The notes under the pieces: generated by a model
The model's input: the letters and a program-made list of their open reading frames with translations, nothing else
What the model was told of the DNA's origin: nothing
The model's database searches: none
Translations under genes and position numbers: made by a program
Shown: positions 56,624-64,000 of the stretch, piece after piece
Layout of the letters: every line of letters starts with the position of its first letter
Position numbering within the stretch: position 1 is the stretch's first letter
Source of the DNA: Chloroflexota bacterium
Lineage (GTDB): Bacteria > Chloroflexota > Anaerolineae > Anaerolineales > Villigracilaceae
DNA length: 64,000 nt
Assembly: GCA_016234555.1 (NCBI GenBank)
Contig: JACRBJ010000081.1
Coordinates: 62,001-126,000 of the forward strand
Direction of reading: 5' to 3'

Positions 56624-56632
56624 TGGTATAAT
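56624..56632 (+). promoter_or_regulatory. Extended -10 promoter of mreB
   Basis: TGG TATAAT at 56624-56632. Perfect hexamer, T-G extension, no good -35. Confidence 0.6.
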
Positions 56633-56677
56633 ACCTACGCAAGTTTTGTATATCAGCCCACCATCGAGGAGCCTGAA

Positions 56678-57748
56678 TTGGCCTTCAACCCCATCAACTG
56701 GCTGCTAGGCCTTTTTTCATTGGACATCGCCATTGACCTGGGCACCGCAAATACGCTCGTCCATGTGCGTGGGAAGGGAATTGTCATCAACGAGCCTTCC
56801 TGGGTAACCATCGACAAACGTTTGCGCCAGCCCCTGGCGATAGGCCTGGAAGCCAAGGAAATGGTCGGGCGCACCCCGTCCAATGTGATGGTGGTCCGAC
56901 CGATCCGGGATGGCGTCATCTCGGAATTCGATGTCACGCAAGTGATGCTTGAATATTTCATTGGAAAAGTCCACGAACAAAGTGTTGTTCCTTTGCCACG
57001 CCCGCGCGTGGTGGTCGGGCTTCCCACCGGCGTGACCGAAGTGGAGAAGCGCGCTGTGTATGACGCTGTGATGGCCTCCGGTGCCCGTCAGGCGCTGTTG
57101 ATCGAGGAGCCGATTGCTGCTGCGCTGGGAGCCGGCTTGCCGGTGCGCGAGATCAAAGGATCGATGGTTGTCGACATCGGCGGCGGCACGACCGAAGTGG
57201 CTGTGCTCTCGATGAGCGGCGTGGTTCTCTCCCGTTCCCTGCGCGTGGCAGGCGATGAGATGGACCAGGATATCGTTCAGTACCTGCGCAACAAATACAA
57301 CCTGCTGGTCGGCGAGGGGATCGCCGAGCAGGTCAAATGGCAGATCGGGTCGGCCTACCCGCTCCAGCCCGAGAAGATGATGCAGGTGCGTGGCCGCAAC
57401 CTGGTGACCGGCCTGCCTGAAACGGTGGAGGTTTCTTCCATTGAAATCCGCGAGGCGTTGTCCGGGTCCGTGCAGGTCATCATCGACACCGTGCGCGATG
57501 CGCTCGACGAGGTCCCGCCCGAGATCGTGGCCGACCTGATGGATGTCGGCATCTGCCTGGCAGGCGGTGGCGCGCTGCTGCAAGGCCTGGCCGAACGCCT
57601 GACCGATGAATTGAAACTGCGCGTGTGGGTGGCCGAGGATCCGCTGACCTGTGTGGTGCGCGGCGCGGCCATCATCTTTGATGATTTCGACAACCTGAGC
57701 CGCTACCTGGTCGGGCTCGAACGTGGCAGCACCCGTCACACGGCCTGA
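56678..57748 (+). CDS. mreB: Rod shape-determining protein MreB
   Basis: 356 residues. Actin-like ATPase: IDLGTANTLVHVRGKGI (phosphate 1), GARQALLIEEPIAAALGAGLPV, MVVDIGGGTTEVAVLSMSG (phosphate 2), and GICLAGGGALLQGLAERL (adenosine). TTG 56678 is the start, with GAGGAG six to nine bases upstream, and leads into AFNPINWLLGLFSLDIAIDLG; the first residues could be a membrane-binding helix. First gene of the shape and division locus. Confidence 0.97.
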   Translation: MAFNPINWLLGLFSLDIAIDLGTANTLVHVRGKGIVINEPSWVTIDKRLRQPLAIGLEAKEMVGRTPSNVMVVRPIRDGVISEFDVTQVMLEYFIGKVHEQSVVPLPRPRVVVGLPTGVTEVEKRAVYDAVMASGARQALLIEEPIAAALGAGLPVREIKGSMVVDIGGGTTEVAVLSMSGVVLSRSLRVAGDEMDQDIVQYLRNKYNLLVGEGIAEQVKWQIGSAYPLQPEKMMQVRGRNLVTGLPETVEVSSIEIREALSGSVQVIIDTVRDALDEVPPEIVADLMDVGICLAGGGALLQGLAERLTDELKLRVWVAEDPLTCVVRGAAIIFDDFDNLSRYLVGLERGSTRHTA

Positions 57749-57775
57749 CCTCTCTATTGGTAAGCTAATAAACGA

Positions 57776-58621
57776 ATGAAGGATCTGTTTTCCCGTTCTT
57801 TACAGACTACAATCATCTTCCTGGTGGTGGGGGGCATCCTCGCACTGGCTCTGGGCGGCTATTTCAGTTCGGCATCCAACCTTTTCGGCGGTTCCCTGGT
57901 CGACGTGCAAACCTGGATCTCCACGCGTGTGCAGGCCCTTCAGGATTTCTTTACCGCCCCGCGTGACATTTCCTCCCTGCGCACCCGCAACGCGGAGCTG
58001 CAGGCGGAGGTTTCGCAGTTGCAGGCGCAGGTGATCGAATTGCAGCAGCGCGTCAACGAGACCGAAGTCCTGCGCGCGCTGGTGGACTTCTCACGCAGCA
58101 ATCCTGAAAACACCTACCGCGCCGCCGCCGTCATCGGGCGCGACCCCAGTCCCTTCCTGCATTACGTGGTGATCAACCGCGGCTCCAACGACGGCATTCG
58201 CCGCGGCATGCCCGTGGTGACCAACCAGGGTCTGATCGGGCGCATCGATGCGGTCATCGCCGATGCGTCGCGCGTTCAGTTGATTACCGACCCCGCCTCC
58301 ACCATCAACGTCTATCTTCAAAATGCGGATGCGAACGCGGTCATGATCGGCTCGGTGACGGGCGATGTGACACTTGATATGATCTCGCAGGATTTGACCG
58401 TTGAACCCGGCGACCTCATCCTGACCTCCGGCCTGGGCGGCGGTTACCCGTCCGACCTGATCATCGGGCAGGTCGTTTCCGTCCGCAGCATGGATGTGGA
58501 GTTATTCCAACAGGCCGCCATCCAGCCTGCCGTGGATTTCACCCGCCTGGAAATCGTCCTGGTCATTACCAACTTCCGCCCGGTCGACATCTCTCCCCTC
58601 GTTCCCACCCAGACCCCCTGA
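57776..58621 (+). CDS. mreC: Rod shape-determining protein MreC
   Basis: 281 residues. One N-terminal helix (TIIFLVVGGILALALGGYF), a coiled coil of about 60 residues with Gln/Leu-rich heptads (ELQAEVSQLQAQVIELQQRV), then two beta-barrel lobes with YVVINRGSNDGIRRGMPVVTNQGLIGRI and LVTGVGGGYPSDLIIG-like SGLGGGYPSDLIIG. It sits outside the membrane and scaffolds the elongasome. 27 bp after mreB. Confidence 0.95.
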   Translation: MKDLFSRSLQTTIIFLVVGGILALALGGYFSSASNLFGGSLVDVQTWISTRVQALQDFFTAPRDISSLRTRNAELQAEVSQLQAQVIELQQRVNETEVLRALVDFSRSNPENTYRAAAVIGRDPSPFLHYVVINRGSNDGIRRGMPVVTNQGLIGRIDAVIADASRVQLITDPASTINVYLQNADANAVMIGSVTGDVTLDMISQDLTVEPGDLILTSGLGGGYPSDLIIGQVVSVRSMDVELFQQAAIQPAVDFTRLEIVLVITNFRPVDISPLVPTQTP

Positions 58622-58626
58622 GCGCC

Positions 58627-59127
58627 ATGCGCAACTTGATCGCCTTCCCGCTGATCGGACTGGCAGTCATTCTGCAATCCGCCGTCATCAGTCGATTGAC
58701 CCTGCTCTCCGGTTATGCCGACCTGCTGTTGATCATGCTGGCCGCCTGGGCTTTGCAACCCCAGGTGAAGACCGCCTGGCATTGGGCTTTCGTGGCCTGC
58801 ATCCTGGTCGGCTACATGACGCGCCTGCCCTGGCCCGTGGTGGTGCTTGGATACGCCGCCGTGGTGATCGTTTCCCAGATGCTCCAGAGACGCGTCTGGC
58901 AGGCGCCCCTGCTGGCCATGTTTACCGTCACCTTTTTGGGCACGCTGCTGATACATCTCTTTTCCTATGCGGCCCTGGTCCTGACCGGCGTTTCGCTTTC
59001 CTTGGGCGATGCACTGGGGTTCGTGACCCTGCCGAGCCTTTTGCTTAATCTGTTCTTTTCCATTCCCGTGTATGCCTTTATGCGCGACCTGGCGCGTTGG
59101 GTCTACCCGGGCGAGGAGGTTGAATGA
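58627..59127 (+). CDS. mreD: Rod shape-determining protein MreD
   Basis: 166 residues with five predicted helices, small and hydrophobic, and the low-conservation pattern of MreD. Identified mainly by size, topology and position between mreC and mrdA. Its stop overlaps the PBP2 start (ATGA). Confidence 0.85.
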   Translation: MRNLIAFPLIGLAVILQSAVISRLTLLSGYADLLLIMLAAWALQPQVKTAWHWAFVACILVGYMTRLPWPVVVLGYAAVVIVSQMLQRRVWQAPLLAMFTVTFLGTLLIHLFSYAALVLTGVSLSLGDALGFVTLPSLLLNLFFSIPVYAFMRDLARWVYPGEEVE

Positions 59128-61400
59128 GCTCGTCCCCCCTGCCGCGTTCCTCCCAATTCGAGCCGTGGCGCTTATTTGTTGTATATGGGATCGTCTTTGC
59201 CATCCTGGCGGCCCTGCTCTGGCGGCTGATCGTTTTACAGGTCATTACCGGCGCCGACTATACGTCGCAGGCCGTGGAGAATTACACTAAGTCGATCAGC
59301 ATACCCGCACAGCGCGGAATTATCTATGATCGTAATGGCTTCGTGCTGGCGCGTAACATTGCCGCCTACAACCTGGTCATTACCCCCGCGAACCTGCCCG
59401 ACGACGACGCCGACATCCAGCGCATCTATCGCATCGTGTCGGAGATTACCGGCGTGGCCGCTGGCGGGCCGGTCACGGATGAATCGCTGGAATTCGCCAA
59501 ACAATTTTCGGCCTGCATCGACGGCCCGCCCATTGCCGACATGGTGGCATTGGGCGATTCGATTGCCCCCTACAGCCCGGTCAAGATCAAGTGCAATATT
59601 ACTGAGGATACGGCCCGCCTGGTGCGTGAACGTTCGATCGACCTGCCGGGCGTCTCCGTGGAAATCGAGCCGATTCGCGATTATCCGACCGGTTCGCTGA
59701 CCGCCAATGTAGTTGGTTTTCTTGGTCCGATCCCGGCGGCGCAGGAGGAGGAACTCAAGGCGCGCCGCTTTGTGCCCAACCGCGACAAGATCGGGTATGC
59801 AGGCGTGGAGGTTTCGCTCCAGGATATTCTCGCGGGGCAGAACGGCGAGCGCGTCATCCAGGTGGATGTGGCCGGCAAGGAACTGCGCAACCTGGAGCCG
59901 CCCATCGCGGCCGAGTCTGGCAACAACGTCAAGCTGACCATCGACACCCGCCTGCAAACGGCCGCGGAGGCCTCGCTGCTGGAGGAGATCCGTTTCTGGA
60001 ATACATACCTGAACACCATCCGTATTTCCAGTGGCGTGGTGATCGCCATGAATCCCAAGACGGGTGAGATCCTGGCGATGGTGACCTATCCGACTTATGA
60101 GAACAACCGCATGGCGCGCATCATCCCTTCGTATTACTACCAGCAATTGAGCGAGGACCCACGCCGTCCGTTGTTGAACAATGCCATCTCGGCGGAGTTC
60201 CCGCCGGGCTCGGTGTTCAAATTATCGACGGCGACCGGGGCCTTCAACGAAGGCGTGGTGACGGCGGACAAGATCATCTTTGCGCCGGGCCAGATCGAGC
60301 TGTGCGACAAGTTCACCGCCAACGAGGAATGCGGCGCCAGCAACACCCGCCCGTTCGTGGACTGGATCTACGATACGCGTCCCGAGGGTTTTGGACAGAT
60401 CGACTTCTTCCACTGCATCGCCTATTCGAGCAATGTGTGTTTCTACAAACTGGGCGGCGGTTTCGAGGATGAAATTCCCGAGGGCCTGGGCATCTTCCGC
60501 CTGGGTGAATATGCCCGCGCTTTGGGATATGATCGCCCGTCCGGGATTCAGCTTCAGGGCGAGGCCGACGGCCTGATCCCCGACCCGGACTGGAAACGCA
60601 TCACCACGACCGAAGTCTGGTCCACGGGCGATACCTACATCGCCAGTGTGGGACAGGGCTATGTGCTGGCCACGCCCCTGCAGGTCATCATGTCGGGCGC
60701 GACGATTGCCAACGGCGGCAAATTGATGCAGCCGACCATCGTCCGCGAAGTGACCGATGCGGAAGGCAACGTGCAGGAAGTCTGGTTCAACCCCGAGGAT
60801 TTCACGGTCTGGTTTGCGAAGACCGGCGTGGACTCAAAGGGCGATCAGGTCAAGCAATACGTCGACCCGGCCAACCCCGGCAAGCCGCTTGCCAAACCCC
60901 CGTCGGGCAGTTACCAAATCTCGCCCTTCGTCCCCAACGTGAAATGGGATATTACCAAGACGCCCCTGATCCAGGTGTTCAACTGCGACGAGGGTTTTTG
61001 CGAGGCGGTGGAGGGTGTAAAGAAGGCGATTGCCCCATCCACGATTGCCGCTGTTCGCGCGGGGACGCGCCTGGCTGTGACCGACCCGAGTGGCACCCTG
61101 AACAAGATCTTCACCCGTGATTATCCGCTTGCGATTGCGGTGGCCGGCAAGACGGGCACCGCGGAATATTGCGACGATGTGGCGCGCACGGCCAACCGCT
61201 GCCAGTTTGGCTCCTGGCCGACCCACTCCTGGACAATGGCTTATGCGCCATATGAGGATCCCGAGATCATCGTCATGGCTTTCGCCTACAACGGCGGTGA
61301 AGGCGCCAGCGTGGCAGGCCCGATCGTGGCGCGTGTGTTGCAGGCTTATTTCGAGTTGAAGGCCATTGACATTGCGCGGGGAGCGCCGTCCTCGCCCTAG
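59124..61400 (+). CDS. mrdA: Penicillin-binding protein 2, class B transpeptidase
   Basis: 758 residues. One N-terminal helix (LFVVYGIVFAILAALLWRLIVLQV), PBP dimer domain with RGIIYDRNGFVLARN, then the transpeptidase: SxxK at Ser363 (SVFK), SxN at 435-437 (SSN), KTG at 676-678. The 240-residue gap between SxN and KTG is longer than in the E. coli enzyme, with inserts near 540-670 holding two Cys (NCDEGFCEAV). It cross-links peptidoglycan for cell elongation. Overlaps mreD by four bases. Confidence 0.95.
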   Translation: MSSSPLPRSSQFEPWRLFVVYGIVFAILAALLWRLIVLQVITGADYTSQAVENYTKSISIPAQRGIIYDRNGFVLARNIAAYNLVITPANLPDDDADIQRIYRIVSEITGVAAGGPVTDESLEFAKQFSACIDGPPIADMVALGDSIAPYSPVKIKCNITEDTARLVRERSIDLPGVSVEIEPIRDYPTGSLTANVVGFLGPIPAAQEEELKARRFVPNRDKIGYAGVEVSLQDILAGQNGERVIQVDVAGKELRNLEPPIAAESGNNVKLTIDTRLQTAAEASLLEEIRFWNTYLNTIRISSGVVIAMNPKTGEILAMVTYPTYENNRMARIIPSYYYQQLSEDPRRPLLNNAISAEFPPGSVFKLSTATGAFNEGVVTADKIIFAPGQIELCDKFTANEECGASNTRPFVDWIYDTRPEGFGQIDFFHCIAYSSNVCFYKLGGGFEDEIPEGLGIFRLGEYARALGYDRPSGIQLQGEADGLIPDPDWKRITTTEVWSTGDTYIASVGQGYVLATPLQVIMSGATIANGGKLMQPTIVREVTDAEGNVQEVWFNPEDFTVWFAKTGVDSKGDQVKQYVDPANPGKPLAKPPSGSYQISPFVPNVKWDITKTPLIQVFNCDEGFCEAVEGVKKAIAPSTIAAVRAGTRLAVTDPSGTLNKIFTRDYPLAIAVAGKTGTAEYCDDVARTANRCQFGSWPTHSWTMAYAPYEDPEIIVMAFAYNGGEGASVAGPIVARVLQAYFELKAIDIARGAPSSP

Positions 61401-61431
61401 CCCCGCTCCGGCCGCGGCTGGAAAGAGGCAG

Positions 61432-61437
61432 TATAAT
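61432..61437 (+). promoter_or_regulatory. Possible -10 box before minC
   Basis: TATAAT at 61432-61437, 18 bases before ATG 61456; no ribosome site or clear -35. Could start a short-leader minCDE transcript within the shape locus. Confidence 0.45.
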
Positions 61438-61455
61438 TCAGGCCAGAATTTTTTT

Positions 61456-62142
61456 ATGGATACGATTGCACCCACTGTTCAGATCAAGGGCTTCCGCGAC
61501 AGCCTGCTCGTGGTGTTGAACGGCGAGACCTGGGAGGGCAACCAGGCCGCGCTGCTCACGCAGATCGACGAGCGCGCCTCGTTCTTTCAGGGCGCCCGCC
61601 TGGTCCTGGACATCGGTTCGCAGGCCCTGGGCGTGGATGAGATGGTTCACCTGCGCGACCTGCTCTCGGAGCGCGGCATCTCCCTGTGGGCGGTCCTGAG
61701 TGAATCGCCCAAAACGGAAAAGACCGCCCAACTGCTGGGGCTGGCCACGCGCCTCTCGAAACAGCGCGTCGAGGAGAAGCCTCGTCATGCCGTGGTGGAA
61801 GTCCCGTGCGAGGAGACGGCTCTTTTCGTGAGCAGGACGCTCAGGTCCGGGACGCGCATCGAGTATCCCGGGCACGTGGTCGTCATGGGTGACGTCAACC
61901 CGGGCGCGGAGATCATCGCCGAGGGGAACGTCATCGTGTGGGGGCGGGTGCGGGGCGTCATCCACGCGGGCGCGAAGGGCAACCGCAACGCCATGATTTG
62001 CGCGCTGGATCTTTCCGCCACGCAATTACGCATCGCGAACGAAATATCGGCCACGCTCAAGCCGCAGAAAAATCCGCGGCCCGAGGTTGCCAGTATCAAC
62101 AAGGAAGGTCGGCTGCAAGCTGAGCTTTGGCAGCCGGGATAA
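61456..62142 (+). CDS. minC: Septum site-determining protein MinC
   Basis: 228 residues. N-terminal half with QIKGFRDSLLVVLN and RLVLDIGSQALG; C-terminal beta-helix with YPGHVVVMGDVNPGAEIIAEGNVIVWGRVRGVIHAGAKGN, the defining MinC motif. Inhibits FtsZ at cell poles. ATG 61456 chosen since the family starts here. No Shine-Dalgarno in front. Confidence 0.95.
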   Translation: MDTIAPTVQIKGFRDSLLVVLNGETWEGNQAALLTQIDERASFFQGARLVLDIGSQALGVDEMVHLRDLLSERGISLWAVLSESPKTEKTAQLLGLATRLSKQRVEEKPRHAVVEVPCEETALFVSRTLRSGTRIEYPGHVVVMGDVNPGAEIIAEGNVIVWGRVRGVIHAGAKGNRNAMICALDLSATQLRIANEISATLKPQKNPRPEVASINKEGRLQAELWQPG

Positions 62143-62163
62143 CTTATTCAAAGGGAAGCGTTC

Positions 62164-62964
62164 ATGACCGCAACAGTCGTCACTATTACTTCTGGGAAAG
62201 GCGGCGTCGGCAAAACCACTGCCGTCGCCAATCTTGCCGTTGCGCTGGCCGCGGACGGCAGGAAGGTTGTCTGCATCGATGGCGACATCGGCTTGCGCAA
62301 TCTCGACATTGTGCTGGGCCTGGAAAACCGCATCGTCTACGATATCGTCGACGTGATCGAGGGACGCTGCCGTCTGCGGCAGGCGATGATTCGCGACAAG
62401 CATTTCCAGGAGTTGTTCCTGATCCCGGCCGCCCAAACCCGCGACAAGAACGCCGTCTCGCCCAGCGACATGGCGCGCGTCTGTGACGAGCTTCGCCCCG
62501 ATCACGATTTCATCCTGATCGATTCTCCCGCGGGCATCGAACGCGGATTCCGCAACTCCATCGCCGCCGCCGACCGCGTGCTGGTGGTCACCAACCCCGA
62601 GGTGTCGGCCGTGCGCGACGCCGACCGCGTGGTGGGCATCCTCGAAGCGGAGGGCAAGTATTCGCCCTCACTGGTCTTGAATCGCCTAAATCCCGCCATG
62701 GTTAAGAACCATGACATGCTGTCCGCCGCCGACGTACTCGACCTGCTGGCGATCCCGTTGATCGGGGTCGTGCCCGAGGACGAGTCGGTCATCGTCGGCA
62801 GCAATCGCGGCGCGCCCGTGGCCCTGGACCCAAAGAGCCGCGCGGGCCAGGCCTTCCGCAACATCGCCAAACGCTTGCAGGGACAGGAGGTTCCATTCCT
62901 CGACCTCGACAAGCAGGATGGGTTCTGGGGCCGCCTCCAGCGGCTGGCAGGCGGGAGGAAGTAA
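62164..62964 (+). CDS. minD: Septum site-determining ATPase MinD
   Basis: 266 residues. Deviant Walker A SGKGGVGKTT at 10-19 with the signature Lys12, switch I and II regions (CIDGDIGLRNLDIVLG, FILIDSPAGIERGF), and the C-terminal amphipathic tail GFWGRLQRLAGGRK that binds membrane. Works with MinC and MinE. AGGGAAG precedes the ATG. Confidence 0.97.
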   Translation: MTATVVTITSGKGGVGKTTAVANLAVALAADGRKVVCIDGDIGLRNLDIVLGLENRIVYDIVDVIEGRCRLRQAMIRDKHFQELFLIPAAQTRDKNAVSPSDMARVCDELRPDHDFILIDSPAGIERGFRNSIAAADRVLVVTNPEVSAVRDADRVVGILEAEGKYSPSLVLNRLNPAMVKNHDMLSAADVLDLLAIPLIGVVPEDESVIVGSNRGAPVALDPKSRAGQAFRNIAKRLQGQEVPFLDLDKQDGFWGRLQRLAGGRK

Positions 62965-62967
62965 TCC

Positions 62968-63234
62968 ATGGGCAGCCTCTTCGAACGCATGTTTGGCAGC
63001 AAGCGCAGCGCCGAGAGCGCCAAGGAACGCCTGCAACTGGTGCTGGTGCATGACCGCACGGATTTGACGGCCGCCGAATTGGAAGCATTGAAGGACGACT
63101 TGTTGAAAGCCATCTCCCGCCACATCGACATCGATCCGTCTGCGGTGCAGATCGGTCTGGAACGGGACGGCCGCGAACAGCGACTGGTGGCGGATATTCC
63201 CCTGCGGAGCGTGGGTCGCCGCCGGGCAGGCTGA
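62968..63234 (+). CDS. minE: Cell division topological specificity factor MinE
   Basis: 88 residues. N-terminal membrane helix (GSLFERMFG), the MinD-contacting segment with AKERLQLVLVHDRTDLTAAELEALKDDLLKAISRHIDIDP, and the dimer strands after it. Triggers MinD ATP hydrolysis; its presence implies pole-to-pole oscillation. Three bases after minD. Confidence 0.95.
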   Translation: MGSLFERMFGSKRSAESAKERLQLVLVHDRTDLTAAELEALKDDLLKAISRHIDIDPSAVQIGLERDGREQRLVADIPLRSVGRRRAG

Positions 63235-63238
63235 GCGT

Positions 63239-64000
63239 ATGCTGCGCGGTCTTTCGTGGCGTAATTTCGATTTCCTCCTGCTTGGCGCGGTGGTGCTGGC
63301 CTCGGCCTTTGGCGTCACCATGATCGGTTCGGCGATTGCGGGGAATGAAGAATTGCTGCTGCTCCCGACCCGCCAGATGTACTTTGCAATGGTCGGCGTG
63401 GTGGTGATCTTTGTCCTGGCGGGCATCGACTACCGCTACTGGCTGGCCATTCACTGGCCGATTTACTTTGCGACCATGACCTTCCTGGTGGCGCTCTCGG
63501 GGCTGGGACAGGCCGCCTTCGGCGCCCAGCGTTGGTTCCAGGTGGGTATCCTCAATCTTCAGCCCACCGAGTTTGCCAAGATCACGATCATCCTGATGCT
63601 GGCGCGTTATTTCGAGAAAACCCAGGATCACGACCGCAGTTGGGGTTGGATCGTCAAGGGATTCCTGTGGGCCTTCGGCCTGATGTTCTGGATCCTGATC
63701 CAGCCCAACCTGAGCAACGTCGTGGTGGTGATGGTCATCTTTGGGTTCATGTTGTGGATCAACGGTTTGAAGCTCCAGCACCTGGTCACGATCGGCCTGG
63801 TTGGCGCGCTGGCGGTGGGCATCCTGGTGACATTTTCCATTCTGGGTATCGAGATTCCCGGTGTCGAGCCTTATCAGCAGCAGCGTATTACGAACTTTCT
63901 AATCCCAAACCCCGATGATACCTACGGGAACAGGTACAACGTCCAGCAGGCGCTGGTGGCCATTGGTTCGGGCGGATATTTCGGTCTGGGCTATGGTCAC
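63239..64000 (+). CDS. rodA: Rod shape SEDS glycosyltransferase RodA, 5' part
   Basis: 254 codons to the window end; the rest is missing. FtsW/RodA/SpoVE fold: LPTRQMYFAMVGVVVIFVLAGIDY, GAQRWFQVGILNLQPTEFAKITIILMLARYF with the family-defining RWFQ..LQPTEFAK motif, and LIQPNLSNVVVVMVIFGFMLW. It polymerizes lipid II with PBP2 (encoded four genes upstream). Start ATG 63239, four bases after minE. Confidence 0.95.
   Translation, partial: MLRGLSWRNFDFLLLGAVVLASAFGVTMIGSAIAGNEELLLLPTRQMYFAMVGVVVIFVLAGIDYRYWLAIHWPIYFATMTFLVALSGLGQAAFGAQRWFQVGILNLQPTEFAKITIILMLARYFEKTQDHDRSWGWIVKGFLWAFGLMFWILIQPNLSNVVVVMVIFGFMLWINGLKLQHLVTIGLVGALAVGILVTFSILGIEIPGVEPYQQQRITNFLIPNPDDTYGNRYNVQQALVAIGSGGYFGLGYGH

Overview
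The window is bacterial chromosome of roughly 60% GC, densely packed. Gene content and protein style (zinc-ribbon membrane proteins with Ser/Thr/Pro-rich linkers, LysM secreted proteins, a Flp pilin, a pyrrolysine-free MttB relative, an sAC-like cyclase/ATPase/TPR protein, mreBCD joined to minCDE) suggest a member of Chloroflexota, most likely class Anaerolineae. This is inference; there is no rRNA here. I see no transposase, phage gene or CRISPR array. The accessory DNA consists of small palindromes and low-complexity inserts, several of them in frame inside genes.

Layout. 1-4.3 kb: 5' part of a radical SAM gene (-), an EamA permease (+), then three consecutive zinc-ribbon membrane proteins (-). 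4.3-9.4 kb: a low-GC gap, a truncated GNAT fragment, and three overlapping genes for large multi-pass glycosyltransferase-type membrane proteins. 9.4-11.7 kb: a NarL-type regulator with a soluble histidine kinase, a Flp pilin with promoter and terminator, and tRNA-Val(CAC). 11.8-20.5 kb (all -): two glycosidase-like lipoproteins, a membrane protein, an amidohydrolase-CYTH fusion, an M14 carboxypeptidase, a CinA-type protein and a lone Leu/Ile/Val-type binding lipoprotein. 20.8-26.5 kb (-): a complete livK-H-M-G-F uptake operon with promoter, long leader and a possible small leader ORF. 26.5-29.3 kb (-): single receiver protein, DUF192, LysM/M23 endopeptidase, cyclic-nucleotide-binding protein. 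29.4-34.0 kb: xthA and ftsH (+), then fadD (-) across a shared terminator. 34.0-36.7 kb (-): glycosyltransferase, yraN, miaA.

36.8-42.2 kb (+): a TtuB-like sulfur carrier with TtuA-like tRNA thiolase, an SDH/ClpP-fold protease, and a 1021-residue FAD/Fe-S oxidoreductase gene that carries at least six short repeat inserts. 42.2-52.5 kb: a lipoprotein, the tandem cyclase-ATPase-TPR protein, two small proteins of unknown function, a Kef-type antiporter with universal-stress domain, a methyltransferase, a SpoU RNA methylase, an AhpD-like protein and an RluE-type pseudouridine synthase. 52.5-56.6 kb: CAP/LysM secreted protein, a 113-bp MITE-like element, acyltransferase 3, MttB-family protein. 56.6-64 kb: the cell shape and division locus mreB-mreC-mreD-mrdA-minC-minD-minE-rodA, the last cut by the window end.

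Two regulatory themes recur. Several genes lack a Shine-Dalgarno sequence and have a TANAAT-type -10 box only 6-8 nt before the ATG, implying leaderless mRNAs. Others use an extended -10 of the form TGGTAtAAT without a clear -35. The most unusual single items are the amidohydrolase-CYTH fusion, the repeat-riddled oxidoreductase gene, the sAC-like tandem cyclase, the RBS-masking hairpin before the glycosidase-like pair, and the candidate CxxC leader ORF coupled to livK.
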